Positions 32,450 through 45,129 of a DNA stretch of 64,000 bases are shown piece by piece; positions within the stretch are counted from its first letter, which is position 1, and every line of letters begins with the position of its first letter. This stretch comes from Cordylochernes scorpioides. Its lineage: Eukaryota > Arthropoda > Arachnida > Pseudoscorpiones > Chernetidae. Below the pieces are notes generated by a model, which was given only the letters and a program-made list of their open reading frames with translations, did no database searches and was not told where the DNA came from. Where the stretch lies: contig CP092877.1 in assembly GCA_030710605.1 (NCBI GenBank), positions 44,314,406-44,378,405 on the forward strand, in the 5' to 3' direction. The translations under genes and the position numbers were made by a program.

Positions 32450-35400
32450 ATGGCGCGCCCTCTGGAGGTGTGGCCGCCACAGACGAAAATCCTCCCTGCC
32501 GTATAGCCGCTACAATGGAAAAGAACTGGATATCTGTCAACATACAAGGACGAAATGTACAAGCTCTTGTGGACTCCGGCGCTGATTACTCAGTAATTTC
32601 CGAAGCTTTCAGACGTTCTATAAAGGCTCCAGTTTTTAAAGAAAATGGACCACTTCTAAAAGCCGCGGACAAGAAGCCTATCGTGACCCTTGGTAAGTGC
32701 TCTTTAGAAGTTCAAATCAAAGGACTCGATATTATTTTTTTATTTTGTAGTAGCCGCTGAATGTAGCCACGATGTTATACTGGGCTGGGATTTCTTCAGA
32801 GCCACAGATGCCATTATAGATTGTGGGAAAAACAAATTGTAGTTAAGCGAAGCTGAAAAATCCTACGAATGGAAAGACCTGAAACTTTGTGCTGCTATGG
32901 ACTGTGTCCTACCGCCGAAATCTTTTGGCAAGATAGTTGTCACCAACCAGGATGTATTTGGCAGCAGAGATGTAGTCGTTACAGGTTACAAACGCCTGCA
33001 GTTGGAAAAATGACTTTTTATTCCCTCTTCCCTCGTTAGGTTCTTACATGGCAGAGCGGTGTTATGGGTGACTAACAGTACTCACCAGTCTCAAGTGATA
33101 CCTTCAGATATGAAGATAGGAACAATGCAAGATCTAGAAGTAGGGAGCATATCTAATCTTGACGCTTGTTCTGAAATAGCTGGAAAAGATGAAGTAACTT
33201 CCCCAGATGTGAGAGAATGTTAATTTCAATGATTTCTACTGATTTGGAGGAAACAAAGAAAAACAGATTACTCACGTGCCTAAATGATTTTGCTGATATA
33301 TTCGACTTTGAGAAAAAGAGCTTCCCTGTCTCTGGCGAAATAAAACATAAAATCGATACGAGTGATTATCCGCCTATCAGACAGCGTCCTTATAGAGTGT
33401 CTCCCGCCGAAAGACGTGTCATTCAGAGTGAAGTAGAGAAAATGATGGAGACTAAAATCATCCGGCCATCATCAAGTCCATGGGCCTCTCCCGTTATATT
33501 AGTGAGGAAGAAGGACGGCTCGTTGAGATTCTGTGTCGACTATCGTCGTCTAAACAAAATTACAAAGAAAGATGTTTACCCTCTCCCTCGTATCGATGAT
33601 GCGCTGGACACCCTCTCTGGATCCAGGTACTTCTCCACTATGGATATGAGATCGGGTTACTGGCAAATCGAAGTAGACGATAAGGACCGGGAGAAAACGA
33701 CATTTATCACTCCAGATGGGCTTTATGAATTTAATGTAATGCCATTCGGTCTATGCAATGCACCAGCAACTTTCGAGCGAATGATAGACAATGTCCTACG
33801 GGGATTGAAATGGGACATGTGTTTATGCTACTTAGACGACATTGTAGTCTATGGATCGACCTTTAAAGAACATTTAACACGTTTATACAAAGTTTTGAGA
33901 TGCATTCAGCAGGCCGGGCTGTGCCTGAATTATAAAAAGTGTCATTTCGCCTCGAGACAAATAACTATCCTCGGGCACGTCGTTAATGAATTTGGAACGC
34001 AGCCAGACCCAGAAAAAGTGAAAGCCATTGTCCACTTTCCAAAACCTCGTAATATCAGTGAGACCAGAAGTTTTCTTGGGTTAAGTTCGTACTATAGATA
34101 CTTCATCAAAAGTTATGCTAACAAGTCTCGACCCTTGAATAGCCTTTTAAAGAAAGACGAAAAATTAATTTGGGGCGAAGAACAAGATGAATCTTTCCGG
34201 ATTCTCAAACAGGAATTGGGATCTTCGCCTGTGTTAGGACATTTTGTAGAAGGTGCGGAAACTCATGTCCATACTGATGCAAGCGGTTATGGTTTAGGGA
34301 CAGTTCTTGTTCAAATCCAGAATGACGCGGAGAGACCTATAGCCTATGCCTCGCGAACACTAACCAAAGCGGAAAAGAATTATTCCACTACAGAAAAGGA
34401 ATGCCTCGCAGTTGTTTGGGCCCTTGGTAAATTCCGCCCATACCTATATGGCAGACCCTTTACTGTGGTTACCGACCATCACTCGCTATGTTGGCTGGTA
34501 GGCTTGAAAGATCCATCCTGCCGCTTAGCCTGTTGGGCCCTCAAACTACAAGAATACGACATAAACATCGTTTACAAAAGCGGACGGAAGCATAGAGACG
34601 CTGACTGTCAAGAAGCCCCTTGGCTGACACCGCGGAGATAGAAGGGCACATTATTTCTATCCAAGACGTTGCAGAAGAACAAAGTAAAGACCCTCATTTG
34701 GTTGGGATCCGTGAAAAACTTGCCAATGAAAATTTAAAAGGGTATCAGTTGATTGGAGGCGTTCTCTATAAGAAAAATTACGACCCTGAGGGCAAACCAT
34801 GGCTGCTAGTAGTCCCAAAACAGATGAGGCACGAAATTCTTAAGATGTCCACGACACTCCAATGGCCGGTCATTTGGGGTTTGCCAAGACCTATGACCGC
34901 GTTAGAAAGAGATTCTATTGGCCTGGACTTTATAGGACAGTTTCCCAATACATTGCTCATTGTAAAGAATGCCAACGAAGGAAGGGCGTGCCTCAGAAAC
35001 CCCCTGGACTACTGGTCCCAATACCGCCAACTACCTCGCCTTTTCAAAAGATAGGAATTGATTATCTGGGAAGATTCCCCATATCTCACACGGGAAATAG
35101 ATGGATAATAGTCGCGACTGATTATCTCACCAGATTTGCGATAACAAAGGCCGCGACAACAGCGGAAGCTACTGAATTAGCAACCTTCCTTATTGAAGAC
35201 GTCATACTCAAGCACGGCGCTCCTCGGGAAATCATCACAGACAGAGGAAGAAATTTCATGTCTCAGACCATACGAGAAATAAATACTCTAAATGGAACAA
35301 TTCACAGATTTACCACGGCGTACCACCCTCAAACGAATGGTTTGACAGAAAGACTCAACAAGACCCTAACTGACATGATCTCGATGTATGTTGACGTTGA

Positions 35401-35932
35401 TCAGAAAAATTGGGACAGCATCCTACCATATGTGACCTTCGCCTACAATACCGCTCGACAAGAGACAACAGGATACAGCCCGTTCTTCCTCGTCCACGGC
35501 CGAGAAGTTGAAACACCGCTGGATTCTATACTGCCGTACCAGCCGGCAGGAACTGCAGAAGATTATGTGGGCCATCTTGTGACCAATGCTGAGGACGCAC
35601 GGATGTTAGCCCGTCTTAACATCCTGCAAGCTCAGAGCAAAGACAAAGAACGCTACGACAAGAAGCATCAGGAGGTGACGTACAAGGAAGGTGATTTGGT
35701 GTGGGTGTTCACCCCAGTCCGTACCGTTGGCTTGTCGGAGAAGTTATTGAAGAGATATTTCGGACCCTATCGAGTGATCAGAAAAATATCGAGTGTAAAT
35801 TATCAAGTAGAAGGCGTGACGAATACTAGGAGAAGACGAAAAACCCAAGATATCGTCCATATAGTGAGAATGAAGCCCTACCACGACCCCGAAGTCCAAG
35901 AACAGATTGCCCAGGGTCATGTGACCGACTAG
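32450..35932 (+). pseudogene. Gypsy-2 pol (protease, RT, RNase H, integrase)
   Basis: Protease ALVDSGADYSVIS at about 32562-32600 and ILGWDFFRA at 32780, broken by stops near 32840 and 33013. RT/RNase H frame 33217-34620: [116 protein letters not shown]. Frameshift near 34610, another near 34860, then integrase 34862-35932: GHLGFAKTYDRVRKRFYWPGL, CKECQRRKG, GIDYLGRFPISHTGN, HGAPREIITDRGRNF, HPQTNGLTERLNKTL, ending with a GPYRVIRK and RMKPYHDP region. Catalytic residues are intact; the element is inactivated by a handful of indels. Confidence 0.9.
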
Positions 35933-35970
35933 TAAACAGCGGGACGCTGTTTCTCTTGTGGAGGGAGTGA

Positions 35971-36071
35971 TGTCAGGAGGACAGAGTTTCCTGGTATTCC
36001 CTCTTATCTGGACAGACCGGTCGGGGTAAATAGTGGCGCGACAGAAAAGGATAAAAGATCTCAGTTCTCCC
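35971..36071 (+). repeat. 3' LTR of Gypsy-2, left part
   Basis: Interrupted by Copia-2 at ...CAGTTCTCCC; resumes at 40259. Confidence 0.92.
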
Positions 36072-36305
36072 TGTTAGAAATGTGAAATTTATAGAGTCGC
36101 TGTTTCATCCCAAGTTGACCTTCGGCACATGTACACTGAGGCAGCGCCACCTTCCATGTGTGACGTCACTACTTACCCCTTTCCTGCCTGCTGCTTACTC
36201 ATTACAACTGTCATTCTATCCCTCTTTTGATTTTCTCTAAACTTGTATAACCAATAAATCAATTGGCACTCTGCTTTAACGAGTCATTCGTTAATATTTC
36301 CAATA
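36072..36305 (+). repeat. 5' LTR of Copia-2
   Basis: 234 bp; contains ATAACCAATAAATCAATTGG near its end, a possible poly(A) region. Confidence 0.92.
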
Positions 36306-36320
36306 GGTTATGGGTCCTGA
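36306..36320 (+). other. Copia-2 primer-binding site (half tRNA type)
   Basis: GGTTATGGGTCCTGA, resembling GGTTATGGGCCCAG complementary to initiator tRNA around the anticodon stem. Confidence 0.65.
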
Positions 36321-36383
36321 CTACGCCCCAAATTTGAAGAAGCAAACCTAAAGTGAAACTGCTAAGCCTAACTCGTGCTAAAT

Positions 36384-37484
36384 ATGACGCACCTTGAGAA
36401 TCAAGTCCGCCAGTTCAAAGGCGAAAACTTCTCCCTTTGGAAATTTCAGTTCCGACTACTATTAGAGCAAAATCAACTTTTGGATATCGTGGACGGCAAA
36501 GAAATCAAACCAGAGGTAAGTGACGCTACCTCTGCTATACAGGATGCATGGCACGCCAAAGATATCAAAGCCCGAATGCTTATATCACAGGCACTTGAAT
36601 TAAGATTTCTAGAACCTTTGATGTCCTGTAAAACTGCCGCTCAAATGTGGACAAGGCTCATGTCCATCCACGAACAGAGATCAGAGATCGCAATTGGCAT
36701 GTTGTGGCAACAATTCTTTGACGCCCGAATGTCGTCATCAGAGGATGTCAGCAGCTATATCGCCAAGATTGAAAATCTTAGTGCAAGAATTCAGGATGCA
36801 GGAGGAACGATTACAGATGACCAGAAAGTGGCAAAGATAATAAACTCTCTTCCTTCAAACATGCGGTATTTCATCCCAGCATGGGAGTCTCAAGCGCCGA
36901 TTACGCAGACTCTAGAGAACTTATCAGCACGTCTTCTGATTGAAGAATGTAGAAACCAGCAGGCCGATTCCTCGCAAGGTACAGCATTCTACCAACAGAC
37001 TAAACCAAGAATCAAAGAAGATAACATAAAGAAGACTGATTCAGGAAATATATCAGAACTAAAGAAAAAGACTGAATGCCATTATTGTCACAAGATTGGT
37101 CATTGGTCACGGGAATGTCGGAAACGGATTGCCGACCAGCAGAAGAAAAACGAGAAGCGGAAGAACCAAGCAGGAGATTGTGATCATAAAGGTTTCAACG
37201 CTGATACCATCCTAAAGTGGAATTATTGCGACATATGGTGGGCAGATAGCGGAGCTAGCTGCAGCATGACCTTCCGACGTGAATGGTTCAAGTCCTTCAC
37301 TCCGATCCACAACGATCATAGAATATACCTTGGAGACAACACTTCCGTCCTTGCAGAAGGTACAGGTGACATTGAAATCCTTGCCATGGTGAATGGAAAA
37401 TGGATTACAACATATATCAATCAGGAATGTGCTCTACTCTTCGAAGCTCAAGAAAAATTTGTTCAGCCTGGGAGTGTGCACTGA
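36384..37484 (+). pseudogene. Copia-2 gag and protease
   Basis: ATG at 36384 (MTHLENQVRQFKGEN). UBN2-type gag with FKGENFSLWKFQFRLLLEQ and KTAAQMWTRLMSIHEQ, zinc knuckle CHYCHKIGHWSREC, then protease DIWWADSGASCSMTF. Gag, knuckle and protease remain in one frame here, unlike Copia-1. The frame breaks at about 37425 (expected continuation is in 37393-38127). Confidence 0.85.
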
Positions 37485-38330
37485 AAAGGGATACCGAGTA
37501 GACATCGACAAGGATGAGCTGCGCATCTACTCAAGAAAAGATCTGAAAGCAGTTGGACAACGCCAAGATGGGCTCTACAAGATGATGTTCCGAGTTACTT
37601 CATCTTCACAAGGATTTTCTGCAAAGATCAACAACCTCCAACTGTGGCACGAAAGACTAGCACACATCTCACTCACCACTATTCGAGAAATGGCCAAGAA
37701 AGGATTGATCAACGGTTTGCAACCCGAGGACATAAAAGAAGACGATTTCTTCTGTCAAGGCTGCCAAGAAGGAAAAGCTCACAGAAAGGCTAGTCATTTG
37801 TCTGAAACGAAGGAGTACAATCCTGGTGAGTTCATTCTAACTGATATCTGCGGCCCTATGCCAACACAATCAATAGGAGGATCACTTTATTTCATTTTAT
37901 TCAAAGATTATTCCAGTGGCTTTCGCCATATAGATTTCATTAGACACAAATCCGATATTTTACACAAATTTGAAAACTTTGCTAGATTCAGTTATAATCA
38001 AACAGGCAATAAAATTAAAGTGATTAGAACCGATAATGCACTAGAATATACCAGTAAAGATTTCACAAATACTTGCAGAAAGTTCGGAATAGTGCATGAA
38101 TTGTCAGCTCCATATGTTCACGAATAGATAGGGCGCGTATAGAACGAGACAATAGAACTATTGTCGAAGCAGCTCGATCGATGCTCTGCGCACGAAATCT
38201 TCCCGAAGAACTTTGGGCAGAAGCTTGCAATACTGCAACCTTCATTCTAAACCGAACATTCACTAAACAAGCTCCCAATACCACACCCTATGAACTCTTT
38301 TTCGGAAGAAAGTTAGTTTATATAATCTAA
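37425..38330 (+). pseudogene. Copia-2 integrase
   Basis: LWHERLAHISLTTIREM ... CQGCQEGKAHRK is the HHCC domain; TDICGPMPTQSIGGSLYF, RTDNALEYTSK and, after a stop/indel at 38125, RVERDNRTIVEAARSML form the core with D, D and E. Ends with ELWAEACNTATFILNR and YELFFGRK. Confidence 0.85.
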
Positions 38331-38353
38331 AGATTTTCGGCTGTGAAGCATGG

Positions 38354-40030
38354 TTGCATACACCTAAAGAACGTAGAAGGAAATGGGATAAGAAATCACA
38401 AAAGATGATTTTCTTAGGGTACGATAAAACATGCACTAACTTTCGACTCTGGAACCCTTCTACTAGAAAGATTTCTATCTCTAAAGATGTTACTTTTAAC
38501 GAGACAAAACTCCAACATTACGAACTAGAGGGAGAAAGCCTCATCCCAATAGACATTGACCTTGATCCGCCGGCACCAACGACCGAGGATGAATCACCTA
38601 CAGCGCTACGGTTTCCCACGCCGTCGGGATTCCACCCGATGATAACTCGATCTAAAAAAAAAAAAGCAGATTCTTGTAACTACCATTTTGTCGATGAGCC
38701 TTCAACCTATAAAGATGCTATGGAAAGTCCAAATGCCGAAAAATGGTTGGATGCAATGAAAGAAGAAATAAAAGCGTTAGAATCTAATAACACATGGTCA
38801 CTCGAAACCCTACCAGACGGATATAAGCCAATAGGAAGTAAATGGGTTTATAAGCTAAAATCCCATCCCAACTCTACGGCACCTAAATTTAAGGCTAGAC
38901 TTGTAGCTAAGGGTTACAAACAAAGGAAGAACGTAGACTATTTCGACACCTTCAGTCCTGTTGTCAGATATGATTCACTTCGAGTGTTACTAGCAAACGC
39001 GGCATCAGAAAGAATGTTCTTAAAACAATTTAACGACACTCAAATGATCCTTGCTCTTTACGTCGATGATGGGCTTCTCATGTCTCGGAACAAGGACGAT
39101 ATCGATTCTATCGTCCAGGAACTATCTCACGAGTTCAATATAACGTCTAGAGATGCAGATTATTTCGTAGGACTTCAGATTGAACAATCAGAGGATAGAT
39201 CGAAGATCTATATCCACCAATCTTCATACATAAACAAGATTTTAGATAAATTCAACATGATTGATTGCAAACCCGCAGCAGTACCCATGGACCCGAGTAC
39301 AGTCCTAACTAAAGCTGATTGCCCAGACTTAGATAAAAATGGAAATTCACCAAAATTTCCTTACAGAGAAGCCGTAGGCTCACTAATGTTTGCCTCTTCT
39401 GTTCCTACCCCGGACATAGCTTTTGCAACATCACAGTTAAGTAAATACCTTGACAACCCAGGACAGACACACTGGACAGCAATTAAAAATGTATTTCGCT
39501 ACTTGAAAGCAACACCACAATTAGGAATATTGTACGCTAGCCATCAAGAGTTAACAGGTTACTCAGATAGCGATTATGCTAGGGACATTGATTCAAGGAA
39601 AAGTACTACAGGTTACATCTTCATGTTAAACCATGGTGCTGTTTCATGGTCAAGCCAAAAGCAATCGACAGTTGCCCTCTCGACAACAGAAAGTGAATAT
39701 ATTGCTGCCTGTGCTGCTACTAAAGAAATGGTCTGGCTACGCAGACTTCTTAAGGATATCGGAATTAAGATGGACAGACCCACAGTACTCAACATGGATA
39801 ATCAAGCAGCCATAAAGCTAGTGCAGAATCCCGAGTTCCATAAGAGAACGAAGCACATTGATGTACGATATCACTACATTCGTACTAAACAGGAAGATGG
39901 TGAGCTGATCACAAGATATGTCAGCACTCTTCAGCAGACGGCTGACCTCCTGACGAAACCTTTGGGACCGAAACACTTCAGGCGGCTCCTAGAAAACTTG
40001 AACGTTATAAATTTCAAGAGGGAGTGTTAG
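38354..40030 (+). pseudogene. Copia-2 RT (partly deleted) and RNase H
   Basis: Long frame of 558 codons: KMIFLGYDKTCTNFRLW, NNTWSLETLPDGYKPIGSKW, KFKARLVAKGYKQRKNVDYF, FSPVVRYDSLRVLL, then LKQFN joins directly to DTQMILALYVDDGLLMSRN, so about a hundred residues between the first catalytic Asp region and YVDD are missing without breaking the frame. RNase H: SDSDYARDIDSRKSTTGYIF, STTESEYIAACAATKE, NMDNQAAIKLVQNPEFHKRTKHIDVRYHYIR. Stop lies at the 3' LTR edge. Confidence 0.88.
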
Positions 40031-40258
40031 AAATGTGAAATTTATAGAGTCGCTGTTTCATCCCAAGTTGACCTTCGGCACATGTACACTGAGGCAGCGC
40101 CACCTTCCATGTGTGACGTCACTACTTACCCCTTTCCTGCCTGCTGCTGACTCATTACAACTGTCATTCTATCCCTCTTTTGATTTTCTCTAAACTTGTA
40201 TAACCAATAAATCAATTGGCACTCTGCTTTATCGAGTCATTCGTTAATATTTCCAATA
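40025..40258 (+). repeat. 3' LTR of Copia-2
   Basis: Preceded by purine-rich tcaagaggga; followed by CTCCC. Confidence 0.92.
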
Positions 40259-40263
40259 CTCCC

Positions 40264-40400
40264 CTCTTGCTCTAACGGCTGGGTCGATTTGGCTCATGTA
40301 AATAGTAACTCTTATTTTATATTTAAAATCTCTCATATAACTCATTAAATAAATATTTAAAGTAATTCGAAGGCCTAGTTAATTATTTTTCATCGCGACA
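40264..40400 (+). repeat. 3' LTR of Gypsy-2, right part
   Basis: Completes the LTR begun at 35971, ending TTTTTCATCGCGACA. Confidence 0.92.
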
Positions 40401-40959
40401 ATTGAAAATTAAGAAAGATAAACTTCAGAATGACACAGCAATTTATTTAAGACATGCACAAAATCAACATTTATAAGATACAAGATAAGCAATGGAGGAA
40501 GTTTCCAGAGTAGCAAAATATAAATAATATAGGTATCAAAAAATAATAAATACTTTGCTACAAACCTGAAATTGAACAAACATTGGTATCGACTACATAA
40601 GATAGGAATAAGTGACAAAATACTTTTATAGTGGTTGCTGATAACATTCAAATACTAATGTTGATTGTATATGTGGTTAAGCAAAAAGAAAAAAATCAAG
40701 TTTATATAATCAGAAGTTATGAACTTCTCATTTTATCTTATTCAACTGGTGGGATTGACTTAATATCTAAAGATAAAAAAAAACCTCTCATATATTTATC
40801 ACTACATAATCTCTTCTCTTATTAAACTTAATCTTATAAAGGTTCATGTGAACGTGGTCAGGATATGCCTTTTTTATTTTAACAATCTTATTTATTCATT
40901 TATTTATATATTTTTATTTAAACCTATATATTCTTATATGGACGTTGAAATAAATTGTG
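40401..40959. other. AT-rich non-coding stretch
   Basis: No gene. The end (atttatttatatatttttatttaaacctatatattcttatatggacgttg) resembles 43700-43800, so it is probably a LINE 3' UTR remnant. Confidence 0.4.
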
Positions 40960-43165
40960 TGTAGTGTCAATATGAATCTGTCTCTCTATATTTCTCTCAT
41001 TCCTTTCTCGCCTAAATCTCCCGCGACCAGATAGCGGCAGCCATCCACCGCCTGCCAAACGGCCGTGCCTCGGGATGGGATAGTTAACCCCGCGAGTTTG
41101 TCGAAGCCTTCGAAGATTTCTTCGCCAAAGTTCTTTGGCAGGTCTTCGAAGCTTCTCGACTCGGCGGGGCCTTGCCTCTATGTCCAAGGCGCAGCAAGGT
41201 CATCCTGCTGCCGAAATTGCACGGTGGTCCAGGTCTACAAGCATTCTGGTCAATCAGTCTACCAACGACCAACTACAGGATCCTCAGCGGCCTTCTCACG
41301 AGCCGTCTGCGTCGTTATCTTCCAGACCTCGTGCCCCAATGTCATATCTACGCCGTTCCAAGACGGCCATCCTCCTGAAATATTGCGTGAGTGTCTGGAA
41401 AAGTCTCCTGGGCAGCGAGGCATGACACATCACTGGCTGTCATCTCTCGACCTGAAGTCGACGTTCGGCAGCCTTAGAAGGAGCCACCTATTCGCCCTGT
41501 TGGAAAAGCTAGGCTTACCATCTTTCATTTTCGGGTGGATTTCTGTCTATGGGGAAGCAGATGTCTCCAATCGAGTCTAAAATGTATATACCAAGATCTT
41601 CCCGCTTCTCAACAGGGTGAGGCAGGGCTACCGTTTCAGCGCCGCTCTCTTCAGCATTGGAGTTGGATCTTTGCTACGCCACATCGAGAAGATCTTGGGC
41701 CGCGTTTGCGAGGTTGCCTATGCGGATGACATCGTACTCTTCATCAAGTACGACGCTCAATTTGAGCTCGTGCCCCTGATATTCGAATAGTTCCGCATGG
41801 CCTCTGGGGTGGCTGTCAACTTCAACAAGAGCTGCGGGTTATGGAGCAGTTTTGAAAAGCACCAGACGGATTCTCCTCTGGGAATCTCCTGAAAGTCCGA
41901 GTCGCTGACCCGTCCTGGGCTGTACGATTACCGCCGGGAACACCGTTGCTTCCCAGGCCTTCCACCTGATGAGTCTGCTGGAGCGAGCCAATGCGAGGTG
42001 GTCTCCCGCTGACGGGTCGTACCCGCGCGGCCAACAGCCTGGTCCTGGGCTCCATTCTGCACCACTTCCTTTTTCATCTGAAACCACTATCGGCCGGCTG
42101 CAGGCGCGGATGGCGCGCTTCGTGTGGGGTACGAGCCGAGTCTAGTGGCTTCCCAGGGACATCCTGGCTCGCCTAGTCTCCGGCGCTGGCGGCTGGTTGA
42201 CATCCTGGTCCAGCTTCGGTTTGCCTGCCTAAAGTGGGTCCAGGCCTCACTACGCGGCGTCTTAAACGGCTATTCTTGGCTGGTCCGCAGCCAGGTTTGG
42301 ATGACACCGCCGGCCTCTGATGTCTGGTACTTGCCGAGAAGGAGTCTTCTGAGCCTTTGGGCGTCCTTGAGCTGGACCACCGGGTTCTGCATCTCACCAA
42401 CCTCAGGTCCCTACGTCTTCGAGGCGACAACAAGTTCCTGCGGCCCCCAAACCTGCTGGCTCCCGAGCACTGGCTACGGGAGACCGTCAGTGACTTTTCC
42501 GACTGCGCCCTTGCCCTATCACGTTCAACGCGGACCGCGCTCCTGAACGCGCAGCATCTGGACGCTTCTGCCAGCGTATCCTGTATGAAAAAGCCAGCTC
42601 CAGCTATTATGTGGAGCCCGAGGTGGAAATCATCGTCCTGCGGCGATCGAATACGCTCTTTACCCTCCTCTCCAGTCGCCGGGCCGCAGGCGCGTCCTGT
42701 TAGAGAGCATGTGGCGCGCTGGGCTTCTACCGTAGACGGGCATTATTCCATCATCTAGGCTGACCTGCGTCGCAACTGCTTTTCGGAGCATGACGCAAAC
42801 ATCGCCCTGCGGCTGTACCTCCACGCCCTACCCCATACTGCCTCGAGGTGTGTCACGGGTCGCTGACCCACAGATATTGAAGCTGCCGAGCCGTGTGACC
42901 CCTGCTTCGGAAGGTGTTTGCCTCCTGCGAAGTATCCCTGGCCTGGCTGTTCGGCGTCGGCGTCCATCCCGAGGCAATGCTCACAAGAGGTGGCGAAGGC
43001 TACCATCTACAAGTACCATCTTGGTCTTTAGTTGGGCAACACCAGCCACACACACACCACATAGACCTGTCCACTCTGTAGGAAAGAACTCTCGCAGTCC
43101 ATCGTAACGGATTTTTCCCCATGGTTGGCGTCACCAATGGAGACCTTGTATAAATTATATATATA
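40960..43165 (+). pseudogene. Decayed Tx1/L1-like LINE ORF2
   Basis: Fragments in three frames match the better preserved LINE at 46616-51900: FVEAFEDFFAKVLWQVFEASRLGGALPL (RT start), TNYRILSGLLTSRLRRYLPDLVPQC, FGSLRRSHLFALLEKLGLPSFIFGWI, LLNRVRQGYRFSAALFSIG, YADDIVLFIKY (catalytic YADD, near 41715-41745), then ASGVAVNFNKSCGLW. Many stops and shifts; the endonuclease part is missing. The tail around 43080-43165 has a Cys-rich remnant (TCPLCRKELSQS). Confidence 0.75.
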
Positions 43166-44466
43166 TAGTATATTTTAAACTGTATTAAAATGTACACCGT
43201 TTCTATTTGATACCACCCCCATATTTTGTATATATGCTATATCCTTATTAATAATACCTGTAAACCCATATTTGTATGTAAAACTAAAAATGTTGACGTC
43301 CAAATAAAGATCCAAAGAGCGGTCAGCTGGGGAGAGAGGAGGAAAATGTCAACGCCCATGTGGGGCCGGCCCCAAGGGACTCTTTATAGACGACCCCTGA
43401 AAACAAGACAAGTTTTGACAGGGGGTCAGCAGATGTTCTGGAGGGTGGCCATCGACAGTCCGCTTCTGCCTGTCTCTCACACAGTCTCTCCCTCCATGTC
43501 TCGTGGATAAGCATCCAAGTTTGTGTCATGGCCTCTACCTCTGTCCCGTGGGCTGTCCCCGATCACTTTCGGTGCTAACATCTAGCCCTGCCTCTGCTTC
43601 TTGTTGTCCGCGTATGGGAAGAACACCAACACTCGCCTCACGTACACGACTGCCAGTTCATCCATACGTCGGCATTTGCATCAATATTACATATATCTAT
43701 TTTCTATTTACTTATATATATTTATTTTTATTTAATCTTATTTTTACTCATATTTCGTTTGTATTTAAAATTATATAATCATATATATGGACATTGTAAT
43801 GAATTAGTTTCAATCTCTTTCCCACTCTCTGAAGCTTTTTTATATATATCCCAAGATATATAGTATAGGCCGGGATAATCATAGAATTAGTGGTCATTAT
43901 ATTAGACTAGTCTAGTCTAGTCACTAGATGAATAACCCTGGCTCTGCTAGGGTGAAATAAAATAAAATTAAGTCCATATTTTCTGCGTTGAATTCCATTT
44001 GACAATTAATTCGCCCTGGACTGAAGGGAACCATAATCCGTAACCATGGTCTCTAGGTGGATGCTTCTCAGTTAGCCAAAGCTGGTGTTGCGGCATGTCA
44101 TCGACCTGAGTCGGCTAGTTTGCGGAGGCGGTCAATAGATGATGCTTATATATATAGTTTTAGCGTCTATTTTGGTAAGATAGGCCTCCTTTATTTTTAT
44201 AGGTCAATTTCCTTCCTGAAAAATATCAAAACTTTATTATTTAAAGAGACGGAAACAAACAGAACGATGCATTGTGAATATTTAGGAAACAGAGCTGCTA
44301 AGAATCGTCTTCATCTGTTGCCCGAAAACTTCAATCTCGAAACAACTATGACTGTCCGTGTGTGAAGTCAATTTGTATATATATGTACTACAAGTATATA
44401 TATTGTAACAAAGTATTTATTAATTTTATTATTTTTATTAACATAGTGTTTATTTTTATGTTTATA
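43166..44466. other. LINE 3' debris and a dispersed foldback-family arm
   Basis: 43300-43830 is a moderately GC-rich block that ends like 40890-40990 (tatatggacattgtaatgaatt...tctctttcccactctct), probably another truncated LINE tail. 44080-44375 matches one arm and the spacer of the large foldback at 54290-54980 (caaagctggtgttg.ggc, ggtcaatagatgatgcttatatata, cagaacgatgcat, cgaaacaactatgactgtcc). No gene. Confidence 0.5.
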
Positions 44467-45129
44467 CTAGCGAATGTACCCGGCTTCGCCCGGGGTTTTA
44501 CCCGAGTAAAGGTTGGTCTAACGAAAATTTGTTAAACCTCTATAAACCTATAATCTCTATAAACTTATAAATATATATATATATATATATTGATAATTTG
44601 AAAATTTTTCCCGGTCCCTGTGTGCCGTGTCATCCTGAATTTTGTCTTTCCTAATTTTCTACATTACAAAATCATCGTTTTATCTAGTGAACATTTTTTC
44701 CCGGTCCCTTGAAAAATACTCGATAAGTTGAATAAAATCAATATTAATTGGTTCCCTCGGTAATTGGAAGTTAAAGGAATATTATCTTCGCCTTGGAATT
44801 GTATCAATATTCTTGTCTCAAATAAATTGCCGTGTCATCCTGATATAATCTTACTTTTGAAGAATAATCTTTAAGATAATAAACTTAGTGATAATAAAAC
44901 TTATAGATAAAAAAAACGCGTTATCATCGTCGCAATCGTGGCGCTGCTTGCGAGTTAAATCTACAAATCTGCAAATAACTCTAAGGATATTCAAGATATT
45001 GAAGAAATTATTTTTCAAAAACCTTCCCGGGGATATACCTAATAATATCCCAAAATTTCACGGCGATTGGATGTATGGTTTTTGAATCTATAGAGTACAC
45101 ACAGACAGACATTCAATTTTATATATATA
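44467..45129 (-). mobile_element. Helitron (non-autonomous), copy A
   Basis: Minus-strand 3' terminus is CTAG followed by host T (44470-44467), preceded by the hairpin CCCGG-GCGAAG-CCGGG about nine bases inside, the standard Helitron end. The other end shows the TATATATATAAAATTGAATGTCTGTCTGTG 5' sequence in pieces. No Rep/helicase coding. Confidence 0.75.

Larger units (their letters stand above)
36072..40258 (+). mobile_element. Copia-type LTR retrotransposon (Copia-2) nested in Gypsy-2 LTR
   Basis: LTRs 36072-36305 and 40025-40258 (234 bp each, about two differences), beginning TGTTAGAAATG and ending TTTCCAATA; target duplication CTCCC. The sequence after the 5' LTR, GGTTATGGGTCCTGA, matches the complement of an internal (anticodon-stem) part of initiator Met tRNA, the half-tRNA priming used by Drosophila copia. 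Defects: frameshifts near 37430 and 38127, a small deletion near 38315, and loss of the RT fingers/palm segment near 39036. Confidence 0.93.
30986..40400 (+). mobile_element. Gypsy-2: Ty3/gypsy LTR retrotransposon with nested Copia-2
   Basis: 5' LTR 30986-31223; 3' LTR 35971-36071 continuing at 40264-40400 after the nested Copia-2 (36072-40258) and its duplicated CTCCC (36067-36071 and 40259-40263). LTRs differ at about two positions, so insertion was fairly recent. Same clade as Gypsy-1 but opposite strand and only 23 bp away. No matching target duplication: flanks are CATAG on the left and ATTGA on the right. A purine-rich gagggagtga precedes the 3' LTR. Confidence 0.92.
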
